A DNA stretch of 64,000 nucleotides from Leguminivora glycinivorella (lineage: Eukaryota > Arthropoda > Insecta > Lepidoptera > Tortricidae): NCBI RefSeq assembly GCF_023078275.1, contig NC_062979.1, forward strand, positions 14,923,848 through 14,987,847, given 5' to 3'. This document shows, piece after piece, positions 36,001-41,258 of the stretch. The notes under the pieces are model-generated. The model saw only the letters and a list, made by a program, of their open reading frames with translations. It ran no database searches and was not told the DNA's origin. Positions within the stretch are counted from its first letter, which is position 1; every line of letters begins with the position of its first letter. The translations under genes and the position numbers were made by a program.

Positions 36001-36874
36001 AACGTCACGGATGATACTGCTATAGCCCTATTATATCACTAAATGGCTGCATAATTGCGCCAAATCGGCTCTACAGTACCAATATAGACTATTTATAGGA
36101 CCATTTAATGTGATTTAATTTGGTGCTCTCGACCACTATAGGACCAGAAATTGTTACTTGGGCCGGACCAACTGGCAAGTGCGGCATCAACTTGTTGAAT
36201 GAACCGTTGTCTCATTCAAGTGTACTTGCTATAATCTACTTAGTGGCATTTACATAATATATAAACATTTACATAATATATGTATTATTTAGCCTCTGAG
36301 CAAGTTTTATTCTTAAATATTTTGTTGTTTGTGTTGTTTTTAAAGGTAATAAGGTAGAAGTTAACACCAAATTACAGCTTAAGATAGAAACCGTAGTAGA
36401 TACAATCGATTTTTTTTTATATTTTAATTATTTAAAGACGTCTGTTTACCGGAACAGTCTTGTTATATCAAAATAAAACAATCTTTGTTTACATTAATAA
36501 AATACGCTTGACATATTACGCAATCCACCTAAGTATGTACCTACCCCTAGATAATATAATTATAGATGTCTTTCGTACACAGAATGAAATTATCAACAAA
36601 CAAACTATAGAGTAAGTTTTTTTTGACAGGATACGAATATCTTGATATGGGAGGTATAATTGAAAATTGTTGTTGTTTACATTGAGTAAACGGGAACGGG
36701 TATTATTTTCGCAAAACAAACCTGGAATGGGCATTTTTCATTGCACCGATCCACAGCTTCCGCTCCAAATTTCTCGACGATGGCAGTGTAATCGCAACCA
36801 ATTGGCTGAGCGGACAAAGCCAATCCGAGCAGCGCGAGCACTAGCCATTTGTGCCAATTCTGCGGCGCACTCAT
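1..36874 (-). CDS. sev: Sevenless/ROS1-type receptor tyrosine kinase, 5' half (19 exons, continues past position 1)
   Basis: Ectodomain of a receptor tyrosine kinase of the Sevenless/ROS1 family, a type I plasma-membrane receptor (in flies it specifies photoreceptor R7). Nineteen exons on the minus strand join with consistent phase into about 1,050 codons. Approximate residues: signal peptide 1-26; cysteine-rich segment 44-110; FN3-1 125-225; FN3-2 228-326; YWTD-like beta-propeller 1 335-620; FN3-3 625-715; propeller 2 716-985; start of FN3-4 from 988. This order matches the N-terminal half of ROS1. Splice sites seen are GT/AG. The transmembrane helix and kinase are not in the window, so kinase identity rests on ectodomain architecture alone; another FN3/YWTD receptor is possible but fits less well. 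I chose the ATG at 36,872-36,874 because it has A at -3 and leads straight into a signal peptide; in-frame ATGs lie 4 and 12 codons upstream. Confidence 0.85.
180..456. mobile_element. MITE with 4-bp target duplication, copy 1 (in sev intron 18)
   Basis: A 277-bp element with imperfect terminal inverted repeats (CAGCAGTTCTCGAAAAG left; right arm begins CAGCAGTT-like when reversed, last base mutated), flanked by TATA on both sides. It is about 80% or more alike over its whole length to the copy at 10,416-10,690. No coding capacity. Confidence 0.8.
553..662 (-). CDS. sev: Possible alternative sev exon 18' (partial duplicate of exon 18)
   Basis: These 110 nt are a close copy of the last two thirds of exon 18, still fully open: WNPAAEVNVNNSRVYYDVG is identical and only a few residues differ elsewhere (Ile to Leu near the end). 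The GAG|GTAAC donor is kept. An AG preceded by a pyrimidine-biased stretch (CCTTCTTGGCTGTGT) at 663-664 gives phase 1 entry, as for exon 18, and the end is phase 0, also as for exon 18. Splicing both copies in series would break the frame, so use would have to be mutually exclusive. It could equally be a recent non-functional duplicate. Nothing here shows it is expressed. Confidence 0.45.
756..922 (-). CDS. sev: sev exon 18: start of FN3-4
   Basis: A 167-nt exon (phase 1 in, 0 out). The acceptor is TGTCCACAG and the donor GAG|GTAAA. It has the FN3 B-strand FNVTWNPAAEVNVNNSRVYY, the C-strand VGLNF, and three sequons (NAS, NVT, NFS). Confidence 0.85.
1199..1385. repeat. Degenerate tandem repeat in sev intron 17
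   Basis: About three and a half units of 50-60 bp, each with a version of CAGTGCxxTTGAC, GGGTCAGGxGxAGCCC and TTACATG. Units are diverged. The rest of the intron (923-1,198 and 1,386-1,604) holds a GT-rich stretch and the small exon 17 copy. Confidence 0.6.
1503..1540 (-). pseudogene. Short copy of part of sev exon 17
   Basis: About 38 nt match the part of exon 17 that codes for SDLEGRNTAE (exon positions near 1,660-1,700) with two or three substitutions. It lies in the intron just 3' of the exon, in a GT-rich stretch, and shows no splice site of its own. Confidence 0.6.
1605..1800 (-). CDS. sev: sev exon 17: end of propeller 2
   Basis: A 196-nt exon (phase 0 in, 1 out), markedly more GC-rich than its neighbours. 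LCYYSGRLVWVADASRAV matches the ROS1 segment 'LMYYSGRLFWING'. It ends AVRDPTPHVHS at a G|GTCAG donor. The high GC and CpG content is striking compared with the AT-rich introns and might reflect gene conversion or local mutation bias. Confidence 0.85.
2322..2731 (+). repeat. Interspersed repeat family A, copy 1 (sev intron 16)
   Basis: About 410 bp running from AATAGTTATTTGTTATACAA to GAGCTAGTGAGGGGAAAA, one of four copies in this window. It contains an internal palindromic block (CACGAGCGAAGCGAGTGG) and an internal segment that is roughly the reverse complement of its 3' end (TTTTCCCCTCACT). It has no obvious long terminal inverted repeats and no coding frame. It could be a non-autonomous Helitron-like element, but I cannot confirm that. 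Confidence 0.75.
2964..3058 (-). CDS. sev: sev exon 16: propeller 2 blade
   Basis: A 95-nt exon (phase 1 in, 0 out) reading DLEQKWLYWLVRSYDGSEL, a blade like ROS1's 'LYWLVQD'. The likely donor is AGT|GTGAAT; an alternative GT two bases upstream would break the frame into exon 17, so I prefer this one. Confidence 0.8.
3529..3718 (-). CDS. sev: sev exon 15: propeller 2 blades
   Basis: A 190-nt exon (phase 0 in, 1 out). ELTIDSLGAYIYWNTG and AARLNGEKRMVYYPAQ follow the I-D-x-x-x-x-x-I-Y-W...x-R-L-x-G pattern of LDLR-class blades. The acceptor is CCCCTAG and the donor G|GTAAG. Confidence 0.87.
3775..3906 (-). repeat. Interspersed repeat family B, partial (sev intron 14)
   Basis: Reverse-complement relative of 38,085-38,268. 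It includes TCCATACTAATATTATAAAT, a GTGTGT-rich run and the segment AGCCTATGT..ACTCTCC. Such sequences are very common dispersed repeats in Lepidoptera; the parent element is not clear from this copy. Confidence 0.6.
4090..4460. mobile_element. GGGTTCCG-type element fragment (sev intron 14)
   Basis: The right part is clear: an (AGAC)n-like tract near 4,385-4,405, then ATAAGGGTTCCG and GGTACGGAACCCTAAAAAA. The left boundary is uncertain; I place it where the resemblance fades. Confidence 0.5.
4475..4556 (-). repeat. tRNA-like sequence, probably a SINE head
   Basis: On the minus strand GCCGAGTGGTTTAGA resembles an A box, and GGTTCAATTCC sits in a perfect T-arm (GCTGG...CCAGC), the B box. The acceptor stem does not pair and the anticodon loop lacks T33, so this is not a functional tRNA gene. 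It is a tRNA-derived SINE remnant next to a transposon end. Confidence 0.5.
4606..4807 (-). CDS. sev: sev exon 14: propeller 2 blades
   Basis: A 202-nt exon (phase 2 in, 0 out). Two blade motifs, IDISWYRDMLYLVTN and LAVDWVGKRIYWSNP, the second a textbook YWTD-type repeat. The donor is TTG|GTAAGT. The sequon NVS is present. Confidence 0.87.
5017..5155 (-). CDS. sev: sev exon 13: start of propeller 2
   Basis: A 139-nt exon (phase 1 in, 2 out). The junction GTG-PWSSVFFG closes FN3-3, and STLVWSGPDGLLQTDLTG is the first strand of propeller 2. The acceptor is TTTATAG and the donor CAG|GTAAA. Confidence 0.8.
5267..5361 (-). CDS. sev: sev exon 12: end of FN3-3
   Basis: A 95-nt exon (phase 2 in, 1 out). 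It reads VVEDLKQDANYTIKVAAVTK, the F-strand region of an FN3 domain with a Y-x-I-x-V-x-A core and the sequon NYT. The donor is G|GTAAATT. Confidence 0.82.
5580..5975 (-). CDS. sev: sev exon 11: end of propeller 1 and start of FN3-3
   Basis: The largest exon, 396 nt (phase 2 in and out). It has the blade signature IAYVNGLFYWTNGKEM, then a linker ending PIPVPVNPP, then FN3-3 strands (AKVSWSPPH and FHLQLQHVD). The acceptor is CATTTACAG and the donor CAG|GTTCG. It carries the propeller-to-FN3 junction seen in ROS1. Confidence 0.85.
6060..6158 (-). pseudogene. Partial copy B of sev exon 10, internally deleted
   Basis: A second damaged copy adjoins copy A. The block near 6,115-6,158 matches the exon segment coding LDLADISNGVR, and the block near 6,060-6,105 matches the segment coding RLLVAH; the stretch between them is missing. 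Together with copy A this suggests one duplicated exon later rearranged, or two duplication events. Confidence 0.65.
6172..6303 (-). pseudogene. Partial copy A of sev exon 10, donor destroyed
   Basis: Matches the last 120 or so nt of exon 10 plus the start of its intron. It still reads open as ERIVPDARLGGFTVNHKD and onward to SHDG. The base after the exon end is changed, so the parental GTAAGT donor is ATAAGT here and the frame runs directly into TAA. It lies between the true exon 10 and exon 11. Confidence 0.85.
6339..6548 (-). CDS. sev: sev exon 10: propeller 1 blade
   Basis: A 210-nt exon (phase 2 in and out), 70 codons. The junction with exon 9 makes NGYLFWALRG, a YWTD-type strand; then GLYRLDLADIS and FTVDHKDFRLLVAH. 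The donor is CGG|GTAAGT. Two damaged partial copies lie directly downstream in intron 10. Confidence 0.85.
6759..7074 (-). CDS. sev: sev exon 9: propeller 1 blades
   Basis: A 316-nt exon (phase 1 in, 2 out). It carries two blade motifs, GVGLDVSSDYLFVSVSNG and LSVDWLNRHLYVLG, the latter a clear variant of the LDLR-class D-W-x-x-x-x-L-Y-W repeat, and ends FEVDAYNG. The donor is CGG|GTAAG. Confidence 0.85.
7617..7742 (-). CDS. sev: sev exon 8: start of propeller 1
   Basis: A 126-nt exon (phase 1 in and out), about 42 residues. QPILILGGEQNILAA resembles the first strand of the ROS1 propeller, and the exon ends with the sequon NHT. Alone it is not diagnostic; the frame and the following YWTD-type blades support it. 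Confidence 0.75.
8285..8432 (-). CDS. sev: sev exon 7: end of FN3-2
   Basis: A 148-nt exon (phase 0 in, 1 out). It contains the FN3 F and G strand pattern LAAGRMYEVSVAMANAEGEG, ending VSTPAQPS. The acceptor is ATCAACAG and the donor T|GTAAGTA. It completes FN3-2 at about residue 326. Confidence 0.85.
9125..9310 (+). repeat. Diverged relative of repeat family A (sev intron 6)
   Basis: Begins AATAGTTATTTGTTTTACAA followed by GGGGGCAAAG as in family A, then diverges but keeps the same layout (GCGAGCGTAGCGTGTGGTT in place of the palindromic block). It is probably a related subfamily. Confidence 0.5.
9349..9472 (-). pseudogene. Decayed partial copy of sev exon 6
   Basis: About 120 nt in the intron after exon 6 align with the exon at 9,580-9,691. 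Shared blocks include CTCGAGTGGCAAGCC-like and GCTATTTCATGG-like stretches. In the exon 6 frame the copy reads a TAG right after the conserved Ser-Trp and carries small indels, so it cannot code. It is on the 3' side of its parent. Confidence 0.85.
9504..9758 (-). CDS. sev: sev exon 6: end of FN3-1 and start of FN3-2
   Basis: An 85-codon phase 0-0 exon. The first part (FRVAIFLSSRSGASEPVY) closes FN3-1. The second begins FN3-2, with the B-strand in RIAISWEPG and the C-strand in PLISYVLRLSDL. The acceptor is TTCTCAG and the donor GAG|GTAAC. A degenerate copy of its middle lies just downstream (see 9,349-9,472). Confidence 0.85.
9992..10212 (-). CDS. sev: sev exon 5: FN3 domain 1
   Basis: A 221-nt exon (phase 1 in, 0 out), residues about 122-195. 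FN3 hallmarks are a Pro-rich lead (GTPPAPAL), the B-strand Trp in LSLVWEAP, the C-strand in YLVQWRYEELPGTW and the L-x-P-x-T-x-Y motif in LRPYTKYR. It closely parallels the first FN3 of ROS1. Two sequons (NLS, NSS) fit an extracellular location. The donor is AGG|GTAAG. Confidence 0.85.
10416..10690. mobile_element. MITE with 4-bp target duplication, copy 2 (in sev intron 4)
   Basis: A 275-bp element whose ends are near-perfect inverted repeats of about 24 bp starting CAGCAATTCCCGTCAAC. It is flanked by AGGG on each side. The intact termini suggest a younger insertion than copy 1. A 4-bp duplication does not by itself fix the superfamily. Confidence 0.85.
10816..10906 (-). CDS. sev: sev exon 4: end of cysteine-rich segment
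   Basis: A 91-nt exon (phase 0 in, phase 1 out) encoding about 30 residues, including LYCVMGCIEALNTYFQ. It holds the last Cys-x3-Cys pair before the FN3 domains and one N-glycosylation sequon (NVT) at its start. The donor is G|GTCAG. Confidence 0.8.
11215..11274 (-). CDS. sev: sev exon 3: cysteine-rich segment
   Basis: A 60-nt phase 0-0 exon with a TTTGTTTCAG acceptor and a TGC|GTGAG donor. It encodes 20 residues with four cysteines (CTLGCSLW and LSCQTIC). Its size and phase equal those of exon 2, so the pair could have arisen from an ancient duplication of a cysteine module; that is inference, as the sequences are no longer similar. Confidence 0.78.
14295..14700. repeat. Duplicated GC-rich block in sev intron 2
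   Basis: Two related segments, about 14,318-14,430 and 14,578-14,690. Both contain CCGCGCA(C/T)TCTCATCAG(C/T)GAAGTGGGA(C/A)GCCAA, then ATTCGTC and TCACCACTT. A shorter CACCACTTG..AACGGTTACCTTTT motif occurs at both 14,389 and 14,510. Function unknown. Confidence 0.6.
16480..16665 (+). pseudogene. 3' end remnant of a non-LTR retrotransposon ORF
   Basis: In one frame the DNA reads TTWRRMVEKEAASVGLGYAH then LEEAASDRE, a stop, and WKYFIRAP. This W-R-R-x-V-E-x-E...A-x-D-R-x-x-W pattern is the usual C-terminus of LINE polyproteins in insects. One in-frame TAG interrupts it. A TCATTATCACTGAATAAAT tail follows. No reverse transcriptase domain remains. Confidence 0.6.
22146..22575 (+). repeat. Interspersed repeat family A, copy 2 (sev intron 2)
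   Basis: A near full-length copy, about 430 bp, with the same start and end motifs as copy 1 and few changes. It retains the segment GTGATAGGATTCTATAG that is deleted in copy 1. Confidence 0.8.
23387..24022. mobile_element. Fold-back element with internal 121-bp duplication
   Basis: Ends are AACCGCCTTCC and GGAAGGCGGTT. Further inverted pairs lie inside (AATTCGTCTGTAT with ATACAGACGAATT; TCGATATCTCC with GGAGATATCGA). The centre carries a direct duplication with a period of 121 bp (23,591-23,711 and 23,712-23,829). Short open frames here are products of the duplication. Confidence 0.7.
27279..27869. mobile_element. GGGTTCCG-type non-autonomous element (sev intron 2)
   Basis: Starts TTAGGGTTCCGTAGCC, has a (GTCCGTCT)n tract at about 27,331-27,373, and ends CTACGGAACCC... 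CACTTGGCCGGTTTTTT. It has the same end motifs as the nested element at 28,895, in the other orientation. It appears inserted into a tandem repeat unit that contains CGCCATTTTT. Confidence 0.65.
27872..28010. repeat. Tandem repeat, about 91-bp period
   Basis: CATTGCCCGGTCATTATGAT then ACTGCTACGTGATC occurs twice, separated by 91 bp. The unit boundary CGCCATTTTTT also precedes the adjoining transposon at about 27,270, which suggests the element inserted into the first unit. Confidence 0.7.
28895..29455. mobile_element. GGGTTCCG-type non-autonomous element nested in repeat A
   Basis: Bounded by CCGGCCAAGAGCG with AGGGTTCCGTAG on the left and CTACGGAACCCTAAAAA on the right. It includes a (GGAC)n/(AGAC)n microsatellite (29,357-29,413). 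The boundary is inferred by comparing repeat A with its empty copies. Similar elements are at 27,279-27,869 and 4,090-4,460. Confidence 0.7.
29790..29961. mobile_element. PIF/Harbinger-like MITE with TAA target duplication
   Basis: A 172-bp element inserted in repeat A copy 3. Inverted ends of about 29 bp (GGCACTAGTCCCACC left; GGCACTGGTTCCACC from the right) are flanked by TAA on each side. The empty site is seen directly in other copies of repeat A (GGTATTAAAGGAC). A 3-bp TWA duplication with GGC ends is typical of PIF/Harbinger MITEs. Confidence 0.85.
30032..30091 (-). CDS. sev: sev exon 2: cysteine-rich segment
   Basis: A 60-nt, phase 0-0 exon flanked by a TTTTTTCAG acceptor and a CAG|GTAAG donor. 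It adds 20 residues including VNCGAECSVQQ (Cys63, Cys67), continuing the Cys-x3-Cys pattern of exon 1. It is too short to identify alone, but the frame continues exactly from exon 1 and into exon 3. It sits between two very long introns (6.6 and 18.8 kb). Confidence 0.75.
32420..32465. repeat. Two direct 23-bp repeats
   Basis: ACGCAGTTACATGCATCATG then ATC, followed immediately by the same with ATGAATC. It lies in a stretch (GAGCTCCCGATATTGCGACG) that resembles dispersed repeats of Lepidoptera. Confidence 0.6.
33886..36162. mobile_element. Non-autonomous DNA element with short inverted ends and internal array
   Basis: Bounded by CCCAAGTAACA and TGTTACTTGGG (inverted). The interior is 2.3 kb, AT-rich and dense in CTATAG/CTATAA motifs throughout, unlike its surroundings. 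It contains a 199-bp tandem array in its left half. No transposase frame is seen, and a target duplication could not be assigned. Superfamily unknown. Confidence 0.6.
34031..35001 (+). repeat. 199-bp tandem repeat array, about 5 units
   Basis: Units begin GTGTTATTAGGAAGTGATGT at 34,031, 34,230, 34,429, 34,628 and 34,827, a constant 199-bp spacing. Units differ by few substitutions, the last being the most diverged. Each ends AAGCCGCTATAGTTGTTGCG before the next TACAGCTAAAAG. Confidence 0.9.
36722..36874 (-). CDS. sev: sev exon 1: start codon and signal peptide
   Basis: Encodes 51 residues and ends in phase 0 at CAG|GTTTGT. A hydrophobic core (WLVLALLGLALSA, residues 10-22) follows a short basic N-terminus, with likely cleavage before or near Cys27. 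The mature start carries Cys44 and Cys48 (RCNEKCPFQ), the first cysteines of the cysteine-rich segment. The reading frame stays open upstream to an ATG at 36,910, so the true start could be up to 12 codons earlier. Confidence 0.8.
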
Positions 36875-37110
36875 TGTGGACACCATCACTCGGCATATCC
36901 TCACAATCACATCACAACATAGTCCTGAACGTCAGTCAAACACTTTTTCGGGATCAATAGAAGGGACGAAGTTGGTCCTTCGATCGACTGCGAGGCATGT
37001 CGCGCGGGTTTGAAAGGAACGGTTGCGTAGGCGGGTGCGCGCGCGCCGCGAAAGCTACTTGCGGACTGAAGCCGCGCGCTACGAAACTACGGTTACGACT
37101 ATGTATTCTG
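36875..37110 (-). promoter_or_regulatory. Presumed 5' UTR and promoter region of sev
   Basis: Directly upstream of exon 1 the sequence turns GC- and CpG-rich (36,960-37,090, runs of GCGCGC) against an AT-rich background, which often marks insect promoters. No clear TATA box is seen on the minus strand, and the transcription start cannot be placed. An upstream non-coding exon is possible. Confidence 0.35.
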
Positions 37111-38084
37111 TTGTTAGTGTTGTTACGGTTGGACGCTACTATTATGCTACCTGCTACAATTATCTTGCTATAATTACTTAGATGATTTATGTGTTTTATA
37201 CATACATTTGTGGATTTGAGAGTATTATATTTCTATTGTAAACTAACAATTAAAGTAGGTACAAACAACAAAAGCGGTAGCGGAAACTGAAACCTTGCTG
37301 TTTTTAAATATTACCTCTCATATGCACCTAGATATCAATAACACAAAAATAATTTGTAAATTATGAATTAAAAAGTGTTCACTTGTTCAGTGTTTGTTTT
37401 TTCTTCTTTCAAATAACAATAAAAGTTGGCTCGAATTTCAATTAACTAAGCAAATAAATGCAGAGGTATTCTGGGAATGCCGTTGCGTCATTACTCATTA
37501 GCGTGTCTGAGATCTAAGCTAGACAACGGTAAGCCTGAGAACACCTGAGGGATGTCCCCTCCCAGCATACCCCATCTATACCAAGGCATAGTAGATTGAG
37601 AACGCCTGCTAACAAAGTCAAACAATATTCCTAATATTTGATACACTATGAATTACTATAGTAATTTCTAGTATAGTTTCTTTTGGCAGTCGAATCTAGT
37701 GAAAACAAAGCACAAACACACCCATTTCTTCTCTACCATGAGTAAATACCAAGACTCTACAAGGGCAAGGGAAGTAAAGAAATTGAACCTTATGTGACCG
37801 TTACACTTGGTCATTTCTGTTCCCTTGGTACCACGATGAACTCAACGGTTAGAATTATTTGTGGCGTGGGCTCGTTCAAATAGAAATAGCGCGGCAAATC
37901 GCGCCAATGTACCTCCTAATAAAAGTAATAATTGATTTACGCCTTGTATACGAGAAGTTTAGAGACTCCTGACGACCGGTTTTAGAAATTTGCCATCTTA
38001 ACTTCAACTCTGTCAAATTGAAAAAGTACACGTACACGTCATCATGTTAATGAAATTAAACTTACCTAGTCAATCTGTGTAGCA

Positions 38085-38268
38085 AATCCATACTAATATT
38101 ATAAATGGGAAAGTGTGTGTGTCTATTTGTTTGTCCGTCTTTCACGGCTAAACGGAGTGACGAATTGACGTGATTTTTTTAAGTGGAGATAGTTCAAGGG
38201 ATGGAGAGTGACATAGGCTACTTTTTGTCTCTTTCTAACGCGAACGAAGCAACGGGCAAAAGCTAGTA
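38085..38268 (+). repeat. Interspersed repeat family B
   Basis: Starts TCCATACTAATATTATAAAT, followed by GGGAAAGTGTGTGTGTC, TTTGTTTGTCCGTC, ACATAGGCTACTTTTT and CGGGCAAAAGCTAGTAT. It matches the copy in sev intron 14 in the opposite orientation. No coding frame. Confidence 0.65.
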
Positions 38269-38737
38269 TCCTATACATTTATTTATTGGTTTATTTACAC
38301 TGTCTGTATCTCTTAAATCTCACGCACTTCCCGGTTCTATAGGTTTTATTAACATGTAAGTCGAGTAATAATGCAATATTATGGTATAATGGTACCATCG
38401 AGCTGATTTGATTATGGAAACAAACGTTTTCACACTGGCCATAGGAAATCAGTGGTAAAGCAATGCAAGTAATGCAACCTAATTGTGTAGTTTTGTCTAC
38501 AACATTTTTTTAATTAGTAGTTTCTCCAACTCCGGCTTTGCGTACGCCTACAATAAAATGAGTTATGGTGTTATTACGCCCTGGCCATTTGGTGGGAACC
38601 ATGCGCGAATCAGGCAAGCTTTAGAATTGCGGATCCGCAAGCCGCTCCAGTGTGTGAGCGGGACATCGCCATGTACGTACGTACCACTGTCTCGCATACA
38701 ACGGAGCGAAGTGCGGATCTATTTGTTAGCCGCATTA

Positions 38738-38893
38738 GGGATCATCCACATATTACGTCACACCAAATTTCAGGTTTTTGGACCCCTCCCCCCCCCTATG
38801 TCACGCTTTTTTGTATCCCTTTAACAGGGCTTGTCACATTTAGTATGACCCCCCCCTCCCCCTTACACTGTGACGTAATATATGGATGACGCC
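38738..38893. mobile_element. 156-bp MITE with TTA target duplication
   Basis: Left end GGGATCATCCACATATTACG then TCACA, right end TGTGACGTAATATATGGATG then ACGCC, an imperfect inverted pair of about 25 bp flanked by TTA on each side. The interior has C-rich runs. TWA-type duplication suggests the Harbinger group. Confidence 0.75.
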
Positions 38894-39289
38894 TTACACA
38901 TGATATGGACTATACAGTCGCGGAATGTCGTTAAAGCGTGGGATGACCTACGATTGGATAGACCACGGTTAGTTTAATTGAACGAGCGCCGGCCTTGTTG
39001 ATGCTTTGATATACGGCGTTATAAACTTTCAAATTAGGTTCATTGGGGTTAACGGGCGAGCTAAGAAAGTAAAGTTTTATGTTTTTATCAAGTCCAGGTC
39101 CTGCCTTTCAAAGAGGTATACATTTTATAAGGCAAGACAAAGGGACCGTGTAAGCATTAACTGAGAAAAGGGATACAATACACAAATATGAAATACATGG
39201 ACCTAAAATCTGAACTCTGAAGTTATTAGTCTAAAAAAGTAATACACGAAGAAGTGAGTGACTTAGTTTTAAATTAATTGTATTGAGTT

Positions 39290-40770
39290 TTGCTTAACCG
39301 CCTATTGGACTTATCCGAAAAGCTGCTCCCAGAAACCCAGTTTGGCTTCCGACCTGACAGAGGCACCTGTGAAGCTATATTCTCGGTTCGTCAACTGCAG
39401 GAGAAAAGCAGAGAACAGGGTCGTCAATTGTTCCTCTGCTTTGTTGACCTAGAGAAGGCTTTTAACAGCGTGCCTCGTGAGGCCCTCTGGGTAGTTCTGA
39501 GAAAGCTCGGATGTACGGAGAAGTTCGTAAGACTGATCAGACTCCTGCATGACGACATGGAGTGCTGCGTTGCTGTAGATAACGAAGAATCGGGCTTCTT
39601 CCCCGTCTCATGCGGGGTGAAGCAAGGTTGCGTCCTAGCACCCACTCTATTCGCACTATATTTTTCAGTCGTAGTACGAGAAGTCTTACAAACATGCCTC
39701 GAAGGTGTTCGCGTCCGCTATCGCGTCGATGGCAACATTTTTAACCTGGCCAGATTTAAAGCACACACAAAAGTCTCATACACCGTAATCACAGAGATTA
39801 TGTATGCAGATGATTTGTGCTTTGTGACTGAGTCCCCGGAAGGCATGCAAAAGCTTATGTCCAGTTTCGACGAGTCTTGTTGCAGATTTGGGCTCAAGAT
39901 CAGTGTCAAGAAGACTGAGGTGATGTCGTTAGACGTTCTCAGTCCATAGGCACTGGTCGTCAAGCTCGGTGAGGACCAGCTGAAGCAAGTGGACAAGTTC
40001 CGTTACCTGGGGAGCACATTAACAGCTAAGTGTGACCTTGATGCCGAAATTAATAGCAGAATTGGGGCTGCAGCTGCTGCTTTCGGCAAGTTAGACCACA
40101 AGGTCCTTAGTTCACATGATTTAAAACTGGCTACAAAGATATCCGTGTATATGGCTGTCGTGCTGCCTAACCTTCTTTACTCTGCTGAAACGTGGACTGT
40201 TTATCGCCGGCATATTCGCATGTTGGATCGATTCCATCTCAGATGCCTACGCAAGATACTGAAGATCCGATGGTCTGATCGCGTCCGGAATACCGAAGTT
40301 CTGCGTAGAGCAAATGTGGGTGGAATTGAGGTATACCTCATGCGCCGTCAGCTTCGGTGGGGCGGTCACGTTTCGCGAATGAACAACCAGCGTGTGGCTA
40401 AGCGCATCTTTTACTCTGAGCTTGAGGAAGGCAAGCGGAAACAGGGCGGCCAATTCCTCAGGTACAAGGATGTGCTTAAACGGCACATGAAAAAGTGTCG
40501 TATAGAGCCCTCGCGATGGGAACAGCAGGCAGCCGTACGCACTGAATGGCGGAGTAAAATAAATACTACGGTAATGGACTTCGAACATCAACGGCGCTCA
40601 GAGCTAGATTCCAAGCGCGATGAAATAAAAGCCCGACCACCTGCGGCAATACAATATAACTATATTAAATTAATGGTGTGCTCACGTGTCCGCAGTGTCC
40701 ACGAACATTTGCCAACAAGATCGGCTACGTCAGCCATTGGCGAGCACATCTGAGACAGCAACGGACTTGA
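39290..40770 (+). pseudogene. Non-LTR retrotransposon reverse transcriptase, 5'-truncated and broken
   Basis: Reverse transcriptase of a LINE. Motifs in order: FGFRPDRGTCEAIF, the catalytic Asp in FVDLEKAFNSVPR (motif A), GVKQGCVLAPTLF (motif B), IMYADDLCFV (motif C), KKTEVM and KFRYLGS, then the C-terminal region RQLRWGGHVSRM. A single in-frame TAG at 39,947-39,949 interrupts it between motifs D and E. A frameshift near 40,675 then separates the terminal C2H2-type zinc finger (CPQCPRTFANKIGYVSHWRA then HL), which ends at TGA 40,768-40,770. No endonuclease domain is present, so the copy is 5'-truncated, as is usual. Clade not assigned. Confidence 0.85.
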
Positions 40771-41258
40771 AAGCAGTCGCCGTGGCCGTATCGGCCGTGG
40801 AATCATTAATTGTATTGAAGAAATAAAATATGTATTTAATGTTTTATCACTTAGTAACTGGAAACTTAGACTTGTGACCCTAAAGCAAGAGCAAGTTAGT
40901 TGCATTAGTTACATATATGCAATGCAACTAATGCAACCCATGTTCGAATGACCATTCTTATAGAGGGTCAAGAGGGTAGCAAATAAAGTAGTGTGCGTGT
41001 GGATTGAGTGAGCACCTTCCGAAAATAAAAATAAAATATGCTGATCATTTAGTAAAAGTTCTAAAACAATTGTAAAACGAATCTCTGAATTTGTAAAAAG
41101 ATAAATCAAAAGATACAGTCATTAACATGTGCTCACTCAGTTCTCACAAACTACCAACGAAAACAGTGAATGTATTCATTTAACATATAATATTTATATA
41201 CTAACATTTAACATTTAGTAAAAAATATGCCAACCTACCTCTATAAATTTTAGATCAC

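Larger units (their letters stand above)
30092..36721 (-). other. sev intron 1 (6.6 kb)
   Basis: Contains the 2.3-kb element with a 199-bp array (33,886-36,162) and a short 23-bp direct repeat (32,420-32,465). A GC-rich patch at 31,755-31,875 is rich in GCGACGG. The rest (30.1-31.5 and 32.5-33.8 kb) is AT-rich with no feature I can support. Confidence 0.7.
36975..39200. other. Intergenic stretch upstream of sev
   Basis: After the GC-rich promoter zone the DNA is AT-rich. It holds repeat B (38,085-38,268) and a MITE (38,738-38,893), and otherwise nothing I can support as a gene. Confidence 0.6.
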
